NCBI RefSeq assembly: GCF_001552075.1
Contig: NZ_BCQM01000001.1
Coordinates: 558,001 to 622,000, forward strand
Direction: 5' to 3'
Source of the DNA: Arthrobacter luteolus NBRC 107841
Lineage (GTDB): Bacteria; Actinomycetota; Actinomycetes; Actinomycetales; Micrococcaceae
DNA: 64,000 nucleotides
Shown: positions 42,935 through 52,721 of the stretch, one piece after another
How the letters are laid out: the number at the start of each line of letters is the position of its first letter
Position numbering within the stretch: position 1 is the first letter of the stretch
The notes under the pieces: model-generated
Told to the model about the DNA's origin: nothing
Database searches by the model: none
The model's input: only the letters and a program-made list of their open reading frames with translations
Program-made: the position numbers and the translations under genes

Positions 42935-44665
42935 CTAAACCTCCCCCGCCAAGGACTCCTTCACGGCCGCCTGCACACGCCGGTGCAGGGCGCGCAGTCC
43001 GGTGCGCTGAACCGGCACTTCGATCACCGAGCGGCCGCGGATCGGCGCGTCGAGCGCAGCCGAAAGCTCCTCTGCTGTCCGGGTGAATTGGTGGGGCACC
43101 CCGTAGCCGGCAGCCAGTCCGGCGATATCCGCCCGGTGCGGTGTGCCGAAGAAACGTTCGACGACGCCGCGGTACTCCTCGCGTTCGCCCAGTTCCCCGT
43201 GCTCGAGCAGGCTGAAGATTCCGCCGCCGGAGTCGTTGAGCACCACCAACTGCAGGTCCGGTTCCGTCTCGCCGTCGCCCAGCAGCAGCCCGCCGGCGTC
43301 GTGCAGGAAAGTCAGGTCGCCCAGCAGCAGGCGGGTGGGGATCCCCTGGGCGAGCGCAATACCGGCTGCCGTGGAGATGGTGCCGTCGATCCCGGCCAGG
43401 CCGCGGTTCGCGTACACGTCCAGCGGGTGCCAGTGGGTGGAGGCCACCAGGTCCACGTCGCGGATCGTGTTGGAGGGCCCCAGCACCAGGTTGCCGTCGG
43501 AGGCAGCCCAAACCAGGCCGGCCACGTGCAGCCCGCTGAGCCCGGCCTCGGACGCAAGCAGTGACGCGATGGCGGCTTCGGCCACCTCGGACGCCCGCTG
43601 CCAGGAGTCCAGCCAGCCCGGCGCTCCACTGCCGGCGAAGGCGAGCAGCGCACCCAGATCCGAGATGACGGTTTCCGGCCGTTTGCCCGGCTCAAACCAG
43701 TTCACCGGCCGGGGCACATAGAGCGCTTTCCTGACCTCAGGCCGGGCCAGGAGGGCAGCTACCGGCCGGGACAGGGTGGGACGGCCAAAGACCACCACGC
43801 GTTCAATCTGCCCGCCAAGCTCCCCGAGCAGCAGCCGGTAGGCGGGAATGGCGTTGGGGCCGAACCGGGCATTCGAGGAGGGTTCCGCGAACAGCGGCAG
43901 GCCGGCGCGCTGGGCGAACATGGCAGCCACTTCCCCGGCGCCGTCGCCGGCAACCACCACGGTGTGGTGCGCTCCGGCCAGCTCCGCCAGGGTTCCGGGT
44001 TCCCGTTCGGCCGGTTCGGGAAACAGCATCCGGCTGCCGGCGGCCGCGGCCGGAGCCAGGGCGTCAGCTGCGGTGGGGACCAGCGGGTCGCGGAAGTGCA
44101 GGTTGATGTGGACAGGTCCTGCGGGCGACGTCCCGCCGGCCCGGCCGAAGGCCTCGGAGATGGCCCCCGCGGGATCCTCCCCGGCCTCCACCGAGGCGTG
44201 GGCGGCCGGGAACCTGCCGAAGATGCCGTGCTGCATGGTGGTCTGGTTGGCGCCGCTGCCGTGGAGCTCGGAGGGCCGGTCCGCGGAAAGGACAACCAGC
44301 GGGATACCGGCGTGATGGGCTTCCATGACGGCCGGAAGCAGCTCCCCCACGGCGGTGCCGGAGGTTGTGACCACCGCGGCGGGCCGCTGCCCGCCGCGGG
44401 AAAGACCGAGCGCAGTGAAACCGGCGACCCGCTCGTCGATACGGACATGAACCTGGACCAGTCCCTGCACCTGCGCCTCCGCGAGGGCGTAAGCCAGCGG
44501 GGCGCTGCGTGATCCGGGGGCCAGCACCACGTCCCGGACGCCGGCCGCGGCGAGGGCTGATACAGCCGAACGCGCGGCCTGCAGCGAGCTAAGGCTGCCC
44601 GCCGCTTTCGCTTCGGGTGCGCTGGCGGAGGAAAACTGGCGGGGAGACTTCGAAGATCCGGTCAC
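42935..44665 (-). CDS. menD: SEPHCHC synthase
   Basis: 576-residue TPP enzyme, second step of menaquinone synthesis: isochorismate plus 2-oxoglutarate to SEPHCHC. N-terminal DVVLAPGSRSAPLAYAL, IDERVAGFTALGLSRG, VVTTSGTAVGELLPAVMEA, and C-terminal TPP site LLGDLTFLHDAGGLLLGDGE. GTG start after GAGGGGT. Followed by menC on the other side of an 88-bp gap; menC lies upstream on the same strand. Confidence 0.94.
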   Translation of the reverse strand: MTGSSKSPRQFSSASAPEAKAAGSLSSLQAARSAVSALAAAGVRDVVLAPGSRSAPLAYALAEAQVQGLVQVHVRIDERVAGFTALGLSRGGQRPAAVVTTSGTAVGELLPAVMEAHHAGIPLVVLSADRPSELHGSGANQTTMQHGIFGRFPAAHASVEAGEDPAGAISEAFGRAGGTSPAGPVHINLHFRDPLVPTAADALAPAAAAGSRMLFPEPAEREPGTLAELAGAHHTVVVAGDGAGEVAAMFAQRAGLPLFAEPSSNARFGPNAIPAYRLLLGELGGQIERVVVFGRPTLSRPVAALLARPEVRKALYVPRPVNWFEPGKRPETVISDLGALLAFAGSGAPGWLDSWQRASEVAEAAIASLLASEAGLSGLHVAGLVWAASDGNLVLGPSNTIRDVDLVASTHWHPLDVYANRGLAGIDGTISTAAGIALAQGIPTRLLLGDLTFLHDAGGLLLGDGETEPDLQLVVLNDSGGGIFSLLEHGELGEREEYRGVVERFFGTPHRADIAGLAAGYGVPHQFTRTAEELSAALDAPIRGRSVIEVPVQRTGLRALHRRVQAAVKESLAGEV

Positions 44666-44753
44666 CCCTCCATCCTAGGGTTCGGTTCCGGGACGGTGCC
44701 TTCCGCGGCTGCCGCCGGCTCTGCCCGAGTGCCAATCCGCAACCGCCGGGCTG

Positions 44754-45764
44754 TTAATCCGGCTGGCCGGCGGGCTCCAGCCGGCCATGGACCCGGTCCA
44801 GCCTGTCCAGCCACCACTGCCGGCGTTCCGGGGAGGCAGCAAACCGCTCCAGCAGCTCTTCGGACACCGGCACGTCCCGCACCGCCAGCCCGCCGCCGTC
44901 GGGCAGCAGCGGATCCTCCGTGACATCCCCCGCCATCAGCGACAGTGTTCCCAGCCCGCAGGCATAAGGCAGCCGGGGCAGGGAGGCTGCCAGCGCCACT
45001 CCGGCGCGGATCCCCACCGAGGTGTCCAGGGCGGAACTGACGACGGCGGGAAGCCCGGCAGCCGCCACGATCTCCAGGGCCCGGCGGACCCCGCCCAGCG
45101 GCGCCACCTTGACCACAATCAGGTCTGCGGCGTCTTCGCGTGCCACCCGCAGCGGATCGGTTTCCTTGCGCACACTTTCATCGGCGGCGATCAGCACCGG
45201 AATTCCGCGGCGCTGCAGTTCCAGCCGCACTTCGCGCAGTCCGGCGATCTCCGGCACCGGCTGCTCGGCGTACTCCAGCCCGGCTTCGGCCAGGGATTCC
45301 AGGGCCCCGACGGCGGTGGGCACGTCCCAGCCGCCATTGGCGTCCACCCGGATCCCGGCATCCGGCAGCAGCCGGCGGACCTCGGCGACCCGGGCCAGGT
45401 CTTCCGCCACGGACTGGCCGCGTTCGGCCACTTTCACCTTCACGGCGCTCACCGCGCCGAACCGGGCCAGGACACCTTCCACCTGCTCCACCGGAACGGC
45501 GGGCACGGTCCCGTTGACGGGCACCGAGTGCCGGAGCGGGGCAGGGTAGCCGTGCCAGGCCGCTTCCACGGCCGCAGCCAGCCAGGGGGCAGCCTCGGCG
45601 TCGTCGTACTCGGGAAACGGCGCGAACTCCCCCCAGCCCGCCGGACCGCGCAGCAGCAGTGCCTCGCGGTGCAGGATCCCGCGGAACTTCACCCGCATGG
45701 GGAGTGAGACGACGTGGGCCTGGCCGCGGAGGGTACGAAGGCTGGGAAGGGTATTCGAATCCAC
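44754..45764 (-). CDS. menC: o-Succinylbenzoate synthase
   Basis: 336-residue enolase-superfamily enzyme, third step of menaquinone synthesis. Catalytic Lys in VKVKVAERG, metal ligands in RVDANGGWD, EYAEQP and AADES, second Lys in VVKVAPLGG. Short relative to some MenC but complete. GTG start. Transcribed toward menD with an 88-bp gap, so the two may form one transcription unit. Confidence 0.9.
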   Translation of the reverse strand: MDSNTLPSLRTLRGQAHVVSLPMRVKFRGILHREALLLRGPAGWGEFAPFPEYDDAEAAPWLAAAVEAAWHGYPAPLRHSVPVNGTVPAVPVEQVEGVLARFGAVSAVKVKVAERGQSVAEDLARVAEVRRLLPDAGIRVDANGGWDVPTAVGALESLAEAGLEYAEQPVPEIAGLREVRLELQRRGIPVLIAADESVRKETDPLRVAREDAADLIVVKVAPLGGVRRALEIVAAAGLPAVVSSALDTSVGIRAGVALAASLPRLPYACGLGTLSLMAGDVTEDPLLPDGGGLAVRDVPVSEELLERFAASPERRQWWLDRLDRVHGRLEPAGQPD

Positions 45765-45936
45765 CCAGCCAGCCTACCCGCGGAGATTCCGCTGGACGGC
45801 TGCGAGGCCCCACGGCATCCGGAAAGAGTGCTTTCCGCAGCTTCGCCGGCGGCTGCCGGACTTTTTGAGGAGCACCTGTGCGGTGCGGAGCCCGGCGCAC
45901 AGGAAACCGTCATGGACCTGTGGCACGCTGGAGGGA

Positions 45937-46836
45937 ATGGATACGCGCAATCTCCTGAGCAAACGGACGCCGGCCCGCCGCCGGGCCGGGCATAACCCTG
46001 CCCTGTTCCTCTTCGCCGCGCTGCTGGCTGCGGCAGGCGCTGCCCTGACCTATTTCGGGTTTGTGCGCACCACCACCGGACAGCTGGCGGATGAATCGGC
46101 GTGGCGCGAAGCAGAAGTTGTGGCGCCGGCCACCCATGTCCCCGCGCTCACGGTCCTGGACAACCTGCCGCTGCTCTCGGTGTTCATCGCCCTGGCCGTC
46201 ATTGTGGCCGTCACGATCGCCCGGAAACGCCTCTCCCCCGCCATCATCGCCGTGGCTGCCATGGTCGTTGCCAACCTGGCGACCCAGCTGCTGAAGAACC
46301 TGCTGCTGGACCGTCCGGACCGCGGCGTCATTACCCTGGATTTCAACTCGCTGCCTTCCGGGCACACCACCCTGGCGGCCTCCGCCATGGCCGCCAACTT
46401 CCTGGTCTCCTCCCCGCGCTGGCGGCCCGCTGCCGCTGCCCTGGGCGGCACGTACGCAGTGCTCGCTGGATCCGCGACCTTCTTCAATCTGTGGCACCGC
46501 CCGGCCGACGTCGTCGCTGCGTTCTTTGTGGTCGCCACCTTCACGCTCCTCGGCGGTCTGGTGATGCTGCGGACCAACCCGGACTGGAACACCTGGCCTG
46601 CCGGCGGCCGGGCGGTCTCCGGACGGTTCTGGACCGGGCTGTGCATCGTCGTCGGTGCCCTGGCCCTGACCGCCGCCGCAGCCGTTTATGCCTACGCGCG
46701 CTGGGGAGCCGGCATTTCGGCAGTGGATGGCAGTCCGCTCTACTTCTGGTCCGGCCTCGCCCTGATTGTGGGAGTCGGCTACAGCCTGGCCGCGCTGGGC
46801 TCGCTGCTGTTCAGCCAGCAGGCGGGCGACCGGTAG
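45937..46836 (+). CDS. PAP2-family membrane phosphatase
   Basis: 299 residues, about six to seven helices. Phosphatase motifs: KNLLLDRPDRG (first), SLPSGHTT (second), and LWHRPADVVAA in place of the third, in which the usual SR is replaced by AT further upstream. Acts on lipid phosphates such as undecaprenyl or phosphatidyl phosphates; the substrate is not clear. GGAGGG precedes the ATG. Its 3' end overlaps the convergent MFS gene by 26 bp. Confidence 0.82.
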   Translation: MDTRNLLSKRTPARRRAGHNPALFLFAALLAAAGAALTYFGFVRTTTGQLADESAWREAEVVAPATHVPALTVLDNLPLLSVFIALAVIVAVTIARKRLSPAIIAVAAMVVANLATQLLKNLLLDRPDRGVITLDFNSLPSGHTTLAASAMAANFLVSSPRWRPAAAALGGTYAVLAGSATFFNLWHRPADVVAAFFVVATFTLLGGLVMLRTNPDWNTWPAGGRAVSGRFWTGLCIVVGALALTAAAAVYAYARWGAGISAVDGSPLYFWSGLALIVGVGYSLAALGSLLFSQQAGDR

Positions 46837-48073
46837 GCGCCGCGCCCAGCGGAGGCCGGCCCTTGGGCACCCAGCGCCACAGCACCAGTGCCCCCGCGAG
46901 TCCCAGCACCGCCGTGGCACCAATCCCCGCTGAGAGCGACAGCACGGCGGTGACCCCGGCGAGCAGGCCGGGGCCGCCGAGGGTGCCGATGTCGGAGAGC
47001 AGCCGCCAGATCCCAAGGAACTGCGGGCGTCCGGGCTGCGGGGAAAAATCCGCGCCGAGCGTCATCACGATTCCGGAGCCGATGCCGTTGCCGAAGCCGA
47101 TGAGCAGGGCCGCAGCCAGCAGGCCAAGCGGGCTGGAGGTCAACGGCAGCAGCGCCAGCCCCAAAGCCATCAGAAGCATGCAGGGCACCGCGACGGCGCG
47201 CCTGCCGCGCAGGTCCATGACCCGCCCGGCCGGATAGAAAATCAGCATGTCGATGCCCGCGGAGATGCCATAGATGAGCGCTGTCTGGGTGGGATCGATC
47301 CCCAGGTGCTGCGCCCAGAGCGGGATCACGGCCTGCCGGGTGGCCCGGACGGCGGCAATCAGCAGCACACCGATTCCGACCGTGCGGAAAATCCGCGCAT
47401 GGCTCTTCAGGACGGACCTGATGGTGGGCGGAGCAACTGCCTCCACGGCTTGCGCGCGGTGTTCGTTCCGCCGCCGCCGGCCCGGCCGCGAAGCTCCGGC
47501 GGCAGTGGGTTCCGGCACGGTCAGGCTGAGCAGTCCCGCGGCCAGTGCCGCGGCTGCACCCACCCAGTATGCCCCCGGCGTGCCGGCAAAGTGCATGGCC
47601 GCCGCGGCTGCGAACGGGCCAAGGAACACGCCGATCCGGTTGGACCCGCCCAGCGTGGAGAGCGCCCGGGCCCGGTAATGCAGCGGCACCGCTTCGGTCA
47701 CATAGCTCTGCCGGGCCAGCCCGAAGACGGCACCGGCCATACCGACCATAAAAACGGCGGCGGCGAAAACCCACAGCACCGGGATCACCGCGGCCAGGAC
47801 CATGGCGGCCGCGCACCAGGCGGCGGCCCCGACCAGCGCCCACTTCTCCCCAAACCGGGTGGTGATCAGCGTGGCGGGAACATTTGCCGCCAGCGACCCG
47901 ATGCCGGTCAGGGTGACGACGAGCGCAGCCACGGCCACGGTGGCACCCAGGTCGCTGGCGGTGAGGGCCACGACGGGCAGGATCGCCCCAATGGCGGTCC
48001 CGTACAAAACGGTTGGCCCGAAGGCCGGGACGGCAATGCCGCGCAGGCTGAACGTATCTATTGCTTCAGCCAT
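46811..48073 (-). CDS. MFS transporter
   Basis: 420 residues, 12 helices in two halves with a basic central loop (RPGRRRRNEHR). No strongly diagnostic motif; ATLITTRFGEKWAL after helix 2 and GPFAAAAAMHFAG recall the DHA1 efflux group. Function unknown. The ATG at 48073 is chosen; a GTG at 48079 is possible. Both overlap the stop of the upstream hydrolase gene (48058), so the two are probably co-translated and act together. Confidence 0.8.
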   Translation of the reverse strand: MAEAIDTFSLRGIAVPAFGPTVLYGTAIGAILPVVALTASDLGATVAVAALVVTLTGIGSLAANVPATLITTRFGEKWALVGAAAWCAAAMVLAAVIPVLWVFAAAVFMVGMAGAVFGLARQSYVTEAVPLHYRARALSTLGGSNRIGVFLGPFAAAAAMHFAGTPGAYWVGAAAALAAGLLSLTVPEPTAAGASRPGRRRRNEHRAQAVEAVAPPTIRSVLKSHARIFRTVGIGVLLIAAVRATRQAVIPLWAQHLGIDPTQTALIYGISAGIDMLIFYPAGRVMDLRGRRAVAVPCMLLMALGLALLPLTSSPLGLLAAALLIGFGNGIGSGIVMTLGADFSPQPGRPQFLGIWRLLSDIGTLGGPGLLAGVTAVLSLSAGIGATAVLGLAGALVLWRWVPKGRPPLGAAPTGRPPAG

Positions 48074-48909
48074 TTCCACCGGGCGAGGGTCCGCAGCCGG
48101 GTGAGCAGCGCCCGTGACTGTTCCGGCCCGTAGGGCAGGATCGGCACGGCCTTGGTCACATCGGTCGAAGCCTGGTCCATGGCGCTGCGGGTCACCGCGA
48201 CGGCGGTGCGCATCTTGTTCATCTGCGTGCTGACGAAGTCCATGGTCACCGGCTTGCCGTGGCCGGGAACCACGGTGGCGTAGAGGTCTTCCAGGGCGGT
48301 GATTTTGCCCAGGGTCCGGATCCAGTCTTTCGGGAAGGAGTCGCCGAAGTTCGGATCGGCCCCCTCTTCCACCAGGTCGCCGGCGAAAAGAACATCGCCG
48401 GCACCCACCAAAAGGTCGTGGTTGGTGTGGCCGCGGCCCAGGTGGAACAGGGTGACGGAGATTCCGCCGAGGTCCAGGTCCGCGGGCGTGCCGTGGACCA
48501 GCCGGTTCGGCACGGCAATGCCGGTGTGCCTGCCGCTGCCTGCGGCCATGGCCGGTTCGACGGCGGCTACCGCGGCACGCTGCTGTTCGCCCTCTTCGGC
48601 GATGACAGCGGCGCAGTCGCTGGTCGCCCAGATGTCCTCCACTCCGTGGGCCAGCAGGTAGGCGTTGCCGAAATAGTGGTCGAAATGGGCGTGGGTGTTG
48701 ACGGCGCTGACCGGCAGATCGGTGAGCTGCCGGACACCATCGAGGAGGGTTTTGGCCTGGACCGGGCCGGCGCCGGTGTCGATCAGCAGGGCACGTTCGT
48801 CACCGATGACCAGCCCGGTGTTCATTCCCCAGCCGGGGTTGGTCCGCACGTAAATGCGCGGCGCAACCTCCAGCCAGTCGTTCGGAATCTGCTGGCCTGC
48901 CTGCGTCAT
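48058..48909 (-). CDS. Metallo-beta-lactamase-fold hydrolase
   Basis: 283 residues, cytosolic by sequence. Metal site HAHFDH at 73-78, a further His in GRGHTNHD, Asp in FAGDLVEEGADPNFGD, and His in VVPGHGKP, the full set of ligands. Broad family (lactamases, lactonases, thioesterases, RNases); the role here is unknown. Coupled to the following MFS gene by overlap, suggesting hydrolysis and export or import of one compound. Confidence 0.83.
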   Translation of the reverse strand: MTQAGQQIPNDWLEVAPRIYVRTNPGWGMNTGLVIGDERALLIDTGAGPVQAKTLLDGVRQLTDLPVSAVNTHAHFDHYFGNAYLLAHGVEDIWATSDCAAVIAEEGEQQRAAVAAVEPAMAAGSGRHTGIAVPNRLVHGTPADLDLGGISVTLFHLGRGHTNHDLLVGAGDVLFAGDLVEEGADPNFGDSFPKDWIRTLGKITALEDLYATVVPGHGKPVTMDFVSTQMNKMRTAVAVTRSAMDQASTDVTKAVPILPYGPEQSRALLTRLRTLARWKWLKQ

Positions 48910-48960
48910 GGTGTCCGTCCTTCGGGTCTGTCCGGAAACAAACCTACCGCGTATCGGACA

Positions 48961-50430
48961 TCACAGGTCGGCCAGCACGCTCCCCGGGTTCTCTATTGCG
49001 TCGGCGACGTAACGCAGGAAACCTCCCGCGGTTCCGCCGTCGCAGACCCGGTGGTCGAAAACCAGGGTCAGTTCGGTCAGCTTGCGGACGGCCAGTTCCC
49101 CGTCGACGACCCAGGGCTTGTCGATGATGCGGCCAATGCCCAGGATCGCTGATTCCGGGTAGTTGATGATGGCCGCGCTGCCGTCCACGCCGAAGACCCC
49201 GTAGTTGTTCAGGGTGAACGTTCCGGAGGTGAGCTCGGCCGGGGTGGCTGCCCCGGACCTGGCCGCGGCGGTGAGCCGGCGGATCTCCGCGTCAAGCTCC
49301 CGGGCACTCAGTGCCTCCGCATGGCGGATCGAGGGAACCATCAGTCCCCGCTCGGTCTGCGCAGCGAATCCGAGGTTCACGCCGTCGAACGCGAGCAGCT
49401 CCGCGTCTGCACTGCCGCTGCGGACATAGCGGGTATTCAGCTCCGGGAACCGGCGCAGGCCGGCCAGGACGAACCGGGCCAGGAACGCCATCAGTCCCGG
49501 GGTATTGTCCGGGTCCCGGCGCTTCAGGCCAGCGCGCAGTTCCAGCAGCGCAGTGGCATCCACGTCCACCCAGACGGTCGCTTCCGGGATCTCGGTGCGG
49601 CTGGCGCTGAGGTTGGCGGCAACAGTGCGCCGCAGGCCCTTGACCGGGGTGCGGCTGATGATGCCCAGCCCCGAACGCGTGTCCAGGCCGGAGGCGGCGC
49701 CGCCGGCAGCGGGTGCCGGGGTCAGAGCAGGTGCCGGGACCGGGACCGGTGCGTCAGCCGGCGCGGGTGTGCGCGGCTGGGTGCCGGCAATGGCCTGCTC
49801 GACGTCGCGGCGCAGGATCAGTCCGTCCGCACCGCTGCCCGCTAGGGTGGTCAACGGCAGTCCCGCTTCACGGGCCAGGCGCCGCACCAGCGGCGAAATG
49901 CAGCGCGGAGCCTCAAGTGTTGCCGTGGCAGCAGGAGCTGCAGCTGAAATTTCAGCCGCCGGAATAACGGCCTGCGCCGCAGGCTGCGGAAGCGCTGATC
50001 CGCCGGCACGGCCGGAGCGCGGCGGGCGGGTGCGGCGGTTGGCTCCATGGTTGCCCGGGGTTCCGTAACCGATCAGCACGTTGCCTGATCCGGCCCGTTC
50101 CTCCTGCCGGTAGGCTTCACCGGCAACGTCGGGTTCGCCGGCTGCTGCCGGGGCGGCGGGCGCCTCCGGCTCCGGGAGCCCGTCAGCCGCCGTCGTACGC
50201 ACGGAAATCAACGGCTTGCCGACGTCGATGCTCTCACCGGCAGCGCCGTGCAGCGTCTCCACCACGCCGGCAAACGGCGAGGGAACCTCCACCAGGGATT
50301 TCGCGGTTTCCACCTCGGCCACCGGCTGGTCCACGGCGATCGTGTCCCCCTCGGCGACCAGCCAGTTCACCAGCTCGGCATCGGTCAGGCCTTCGCCCAG
50401 GTCAGGGAGCAGGAAGGTACGCACGCTCAC
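48961..50430 (-). CDS. bkdC: Branched-chain 2-oxoacid dehydrogenase E2 (lipoyl acyltransferase)
   Basis: 489 residues. Lipoyl domain 1-80 with the lipoylated Lys at 44 in VETAKSL; Ala/Pro-rich linkers; E3/E1-binding domain around SPLVRRLAREAGLPLTTLAGSGADGLILRRDV (core RRLAREAGLPL); C-terminal catalytic domain with LVFDHRVCDGG, the HxxxDG acyltransferase site. A single lipoyl domain is typical for the branched-chain complex. The GTG at 50430 overlaps the E1b stop (GTGA) and follows GGAGG, better than the upstream ATG. Confidence 0.88.
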   Translation of the reverse strand: MSVRTFLLPDLGEGLTDAELVNWLVAEGDTIAVDQPVAEVETAKSLVEVPSPFAGVVETLHGAAGESIDVGKPLISVRTTAADGLPEPEAPAAPAAAGEPDVAGEAYRQEERAGSGNVLIGYGTPGNHGANRRTRPPRSGRAGGSALPQPAAQAVIPAAEISAAAPAATATLEAPRCISPLVRRLAREAGLPLTTLAGSGADGLILRRDVEQAIAGTQPRTPAPADAPVPVPAPALTPAPAAGGAASGLDTRSGLGIISRTPVKGLRRTVAANLSASRTEIPEATVWVDVDATALLELRAGLKRRDPDNTPGLMAFLARFVLAGLRRFPELNTRYVRSGSADAELLAFDGVNLGFAAQTERGLMVPSIRHAEALSARELDAEIRRLTAAARSGAATPAELTSGTFTLNNYGVFGVDGSAAIINYPESAILGIGRIIDKPWVVDGELAVRKLTELTLVFDHRVCDGGTAGGFLRYVADAIENPGSVLADL

Positions 50431-51494
50431 TTGTCCTCCCACTGCAGTTCGTCAACGGTGTCCAGGATCCGGTCCACTCCGGGCAGGAAGAAGTGCTCCA
50501 GTTTCGGTGCCGGATAGGGAATATCGAATCCGGTGACCCGCAGCACGGGAGCAGCGAGCGAGTGGAAGCAGCGTTCCTGAACCCGGGCCACCACTTCGGA
50601 GGCCACGGACGCGAAACCGGGTGCTTCGGAAATGACCACGGCGCGGCCGGTCCTGCGCACGGAGGCGCAGACCGTTGCGTCATCGAACGGCACGATGCTG
50701 CGCAGATCGATCACTTCCAGGCTGCGGCCTTCCGCGGCGGCGGCCTCCGCAGCGGCCAGAGCGGTGGAGACTGACGGCCCGTAGGCGATCAGCGTGGCGT
50801 CCGTTCCCTGCCGGGCGACGGCGGCTGAACCGATCCCGGTTCCGGACTGGGTGTCGCTGGCTGCATCGCGGGACGCGTCAACGGCGGCCCGCAGCTCGGC
50901 CAGGTCCACTTCCTCCTTGGTCCAGTACAGCTTCTTGGGTTCCAGGAAGACCACGGGATCCGGGTAGCGGATGGCTTCGCGCAGCAGGGTGTAGGCGTCG
51001 GCGACGGTGGCCGGGGCCAGTACGGTCAGGCCGGGGGTGTGCGCGTAGTAGGACTCCGAGGAATCGCAGTGGTGCTCCACTCCGCCGATGCCGCCGGCGT
51101 ACGGGATGCGGATGACCAGCGGCAGCTTGACCTTGCCGCGGGTGCGGTTGGACATCTTTGCCACATGGCTGACCACCTGCTCGAAGGCGGGGTAGGCGAA
51201 CGCGTCGAACTGCATCTCAACGACCGGGCGCATCCCGTTCATCGCCATGCCGACGGCCATGCCCATGATGCCGGACTCAGCCAGCGGAGTGTCGAAGCAG
51301 CGGTCCTCGCCAAAGCGGGCCGTCAGGCCGTCGGTGATCCGGAAAACGCCGCCGAGCGGTCCAACGTCTTCGCCGAAGATAACGACGTTCGGGTCTGCTT
51401 CGAGTTCATCGGCCAGGGCAGTGTTCAGGGCCTTGGCGAAAGTCAGGGACACCTTCGTGGATACGGGTGCCGGTGCGTGGTCTGTGACTGTCAT
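50427..51494 (-). CDS. bkdB: Branched-chain 2-oxoacid dehydrogenase E1 beta
   Basis: 355 residues. E1-beta family: GEDVGPLGGVFRITDGL, DTPLAESGIMGMAVGMAMNGMRPV, EMQFDAFAYPAFEQ and IPYAGGIGGVEHHCDSSE. Forms a heterotetramer with E1 alpha that decarboxylates 2-oxoacids and loads the lipoyl group of E2. A longer insertion of about 20 residues with DASRDAASDTQSGTG occurs in the middle. 17 bp after E1 alpha. Branched-chain specificity over pyruvate is inferred from the divergent Lrp regulator. Confidence 0.9.
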   Translation of the reverse strand: MTVTDHAPAPVSTKVSLTFAKALNTALADELEADPNVVIFGEDVGPLGGVFRITDGLTARFGEDRCFDTPLAESGIMGMAVGMAMNGMRPVVEMQFDAFAYPAFEQVVSHVAKMSNRTRGKVKLPLVIRIPYAGGIGGVEHHCDSSESYYAHTPGLTVLAPATVADAYTLLREAIRYPDPVVFLEPKKLYWTKEEVDLAELRAAVDASRDAASDTQSGTGIGSAAVARQGTDATLIAYGPSVSTALAAAEAAAAEGRSLEVIDLRSIVPFDDATVCASVRRTGRAVVISEAPGFASVASEVVARVQERCFHSLAAPVLRVTGFDIPYPAPKLEHFFLPGVDRILDTVDELQWEDK

Positions 51495-51511
51495 GGTGGT
51501 TCGTGTTCCTC

Positions 51512-52660
51512 TTAGGCCTGGGTCCGGGAGAGTTCGTCCTGCAGCAGGGCGGCCTGCTCGGCCAGCTGCGGGGTCCGGCGCTCATATACGTAGGTGAACA
51601 GGTCCATCGGCTCGGGAACCGTGTCGGTGTTCAGGCCGTCGCGGATGCGGGAAGCAACCACCTCGGCGTCCGCGGCCATGGCTTCCTCGGCGGCGTCGTC
51701 GAGCAGCCCCAGATCGCGCAGGTAGGTGCGCAGCCGCTTCAACGGGTCCTTCGGCACCCACTCGTTGACGTCGGCTTCGGAGCGGTACCGGGTGGCGTCG
51801 TCGGCGTTGGTGTGTGCCTGCATACGGTAGGTATGCGCTTCCACCAGGGCCGGGCCCCCGCCTTCGCGGGCCCGCTCGACGGCGGCACCCAGGACGGCCA
51901 GGAGGGCGGCGGCGTCGTTGCCGTCCACCCGCTCGCCGGGCATCCCGTAGCCGATGGCCTTATGCGCCAGGGACGGGGCCACGCTCTGGTTTTTCAGCGG
52001 GACGGAGATCGCGTACTCGTTGTTCTGGACGAAGAACACCACGGGAACGTGGAACACTGCCGCGAAGTTCAGGGCCTCGTGGAAGTCGCCTTCGCTGGTG
52101 GCGCCGTCGCCGCACATGGCCAGGACCACGGTGTTCTCCCCGCGCAGCTTCGCGGCGTGGGCCACGCCGACGGCGTGCAGCAGCTGGGTGGCCAGCGGGG
52201 TGGCCTGCGGCGCGACGTGATGCTCATACGGGTCGTAGCCGGAGTGCCAGTCGCCCTTGAGCAGGGTCAGCACCTGCAGCGGATCAACGCCGCGGTGAAC
52301 GACGGCGACTGTGTCGCGGTAGGTGGGGAACATCCAGTCGCCATCTCCCAGGACGGCTGCAGCTGCGATCTGGCAGGCTTCCTGGCCGTGCGAGGACGGG
52401 TAGACCGCCAGGCGGCCCTGGCGGACCAGGGCGTTGGCCTGGTCGTTGATCCTCCGGCCGGCAACCAGGCCCTGGTAGGCGGCGCGGAGGCTCTCGCCGT
52501 CGGGAAGCGGGTACTTGTCGTTGTGCCGGTGGCTGCCGGCGGCATCGATCAGCTGGACCGGAGAGGCGGAGGGCAGCATGGTGTCGGTGCGGTCCTCGTT
52601 GCTCTCCGGACGCTGATTCTGAGCGGATCCGGGGTGTGTGTGGCCGGTGGGAATAGTCAT
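51512..52660 (-). CDS. bkdA: Branched-chain 2-oxoacid dehydrogenase E1 alpha
   Basis: 382 residues. TPP-binding motif GDGATSEGDFHEALNFAAVFHVPVVFFVQNNEYA in two parts (GDGATSEGD, then VQNNEYA). YPSSHGQEACQIAAA and MFPTYRDTVA are further E1a features. GGAGG precedes the ATG directly. First gene of the bkdABC operon; no E3 gene follows. The N-terminal 30 residues are a polar extension. Confidence 0.9.
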   Translation of the reverse strand: MTIPTGHTHPGSAQNQRPESNEDRTDTMLPSASPVQLIDAAGSHRHNDKYPLPDGESLRAAYQGLVAGRRINDQANALVRQGRLAVYPSSHGQEACQIAAAAVLGDGDWMFPTYRDTVAVVHRGVDPLQVLTLLKGDWHSGYDPYEHHVAPQATPLATQLLHAVGVAHAAKLRGENTVVLAMCGDGATSEGDFHEALNFAAVFHVPVVFFVQNNEYAISVPLKNQSVAPSLAHKAIGYGMPGERVDGNDAAALLAVLGAAVERAREGGGPALVEAHTYRMQAHTNADDATRYRSEADVNEWVPKDPLKRLRTYLRDLGLLDDAAEEAMAADAEVVASRIRDGLNTDTVPEPMDLFTYVYERRTPQLAEQAALLQDELSRTQA

Positions 52661-52721
52661 GGAAGCCTCCGTCGGCTTACGGCGGATGCGGACAGGCCTC
52701 CCAGCGGCTCACTGCATATCA

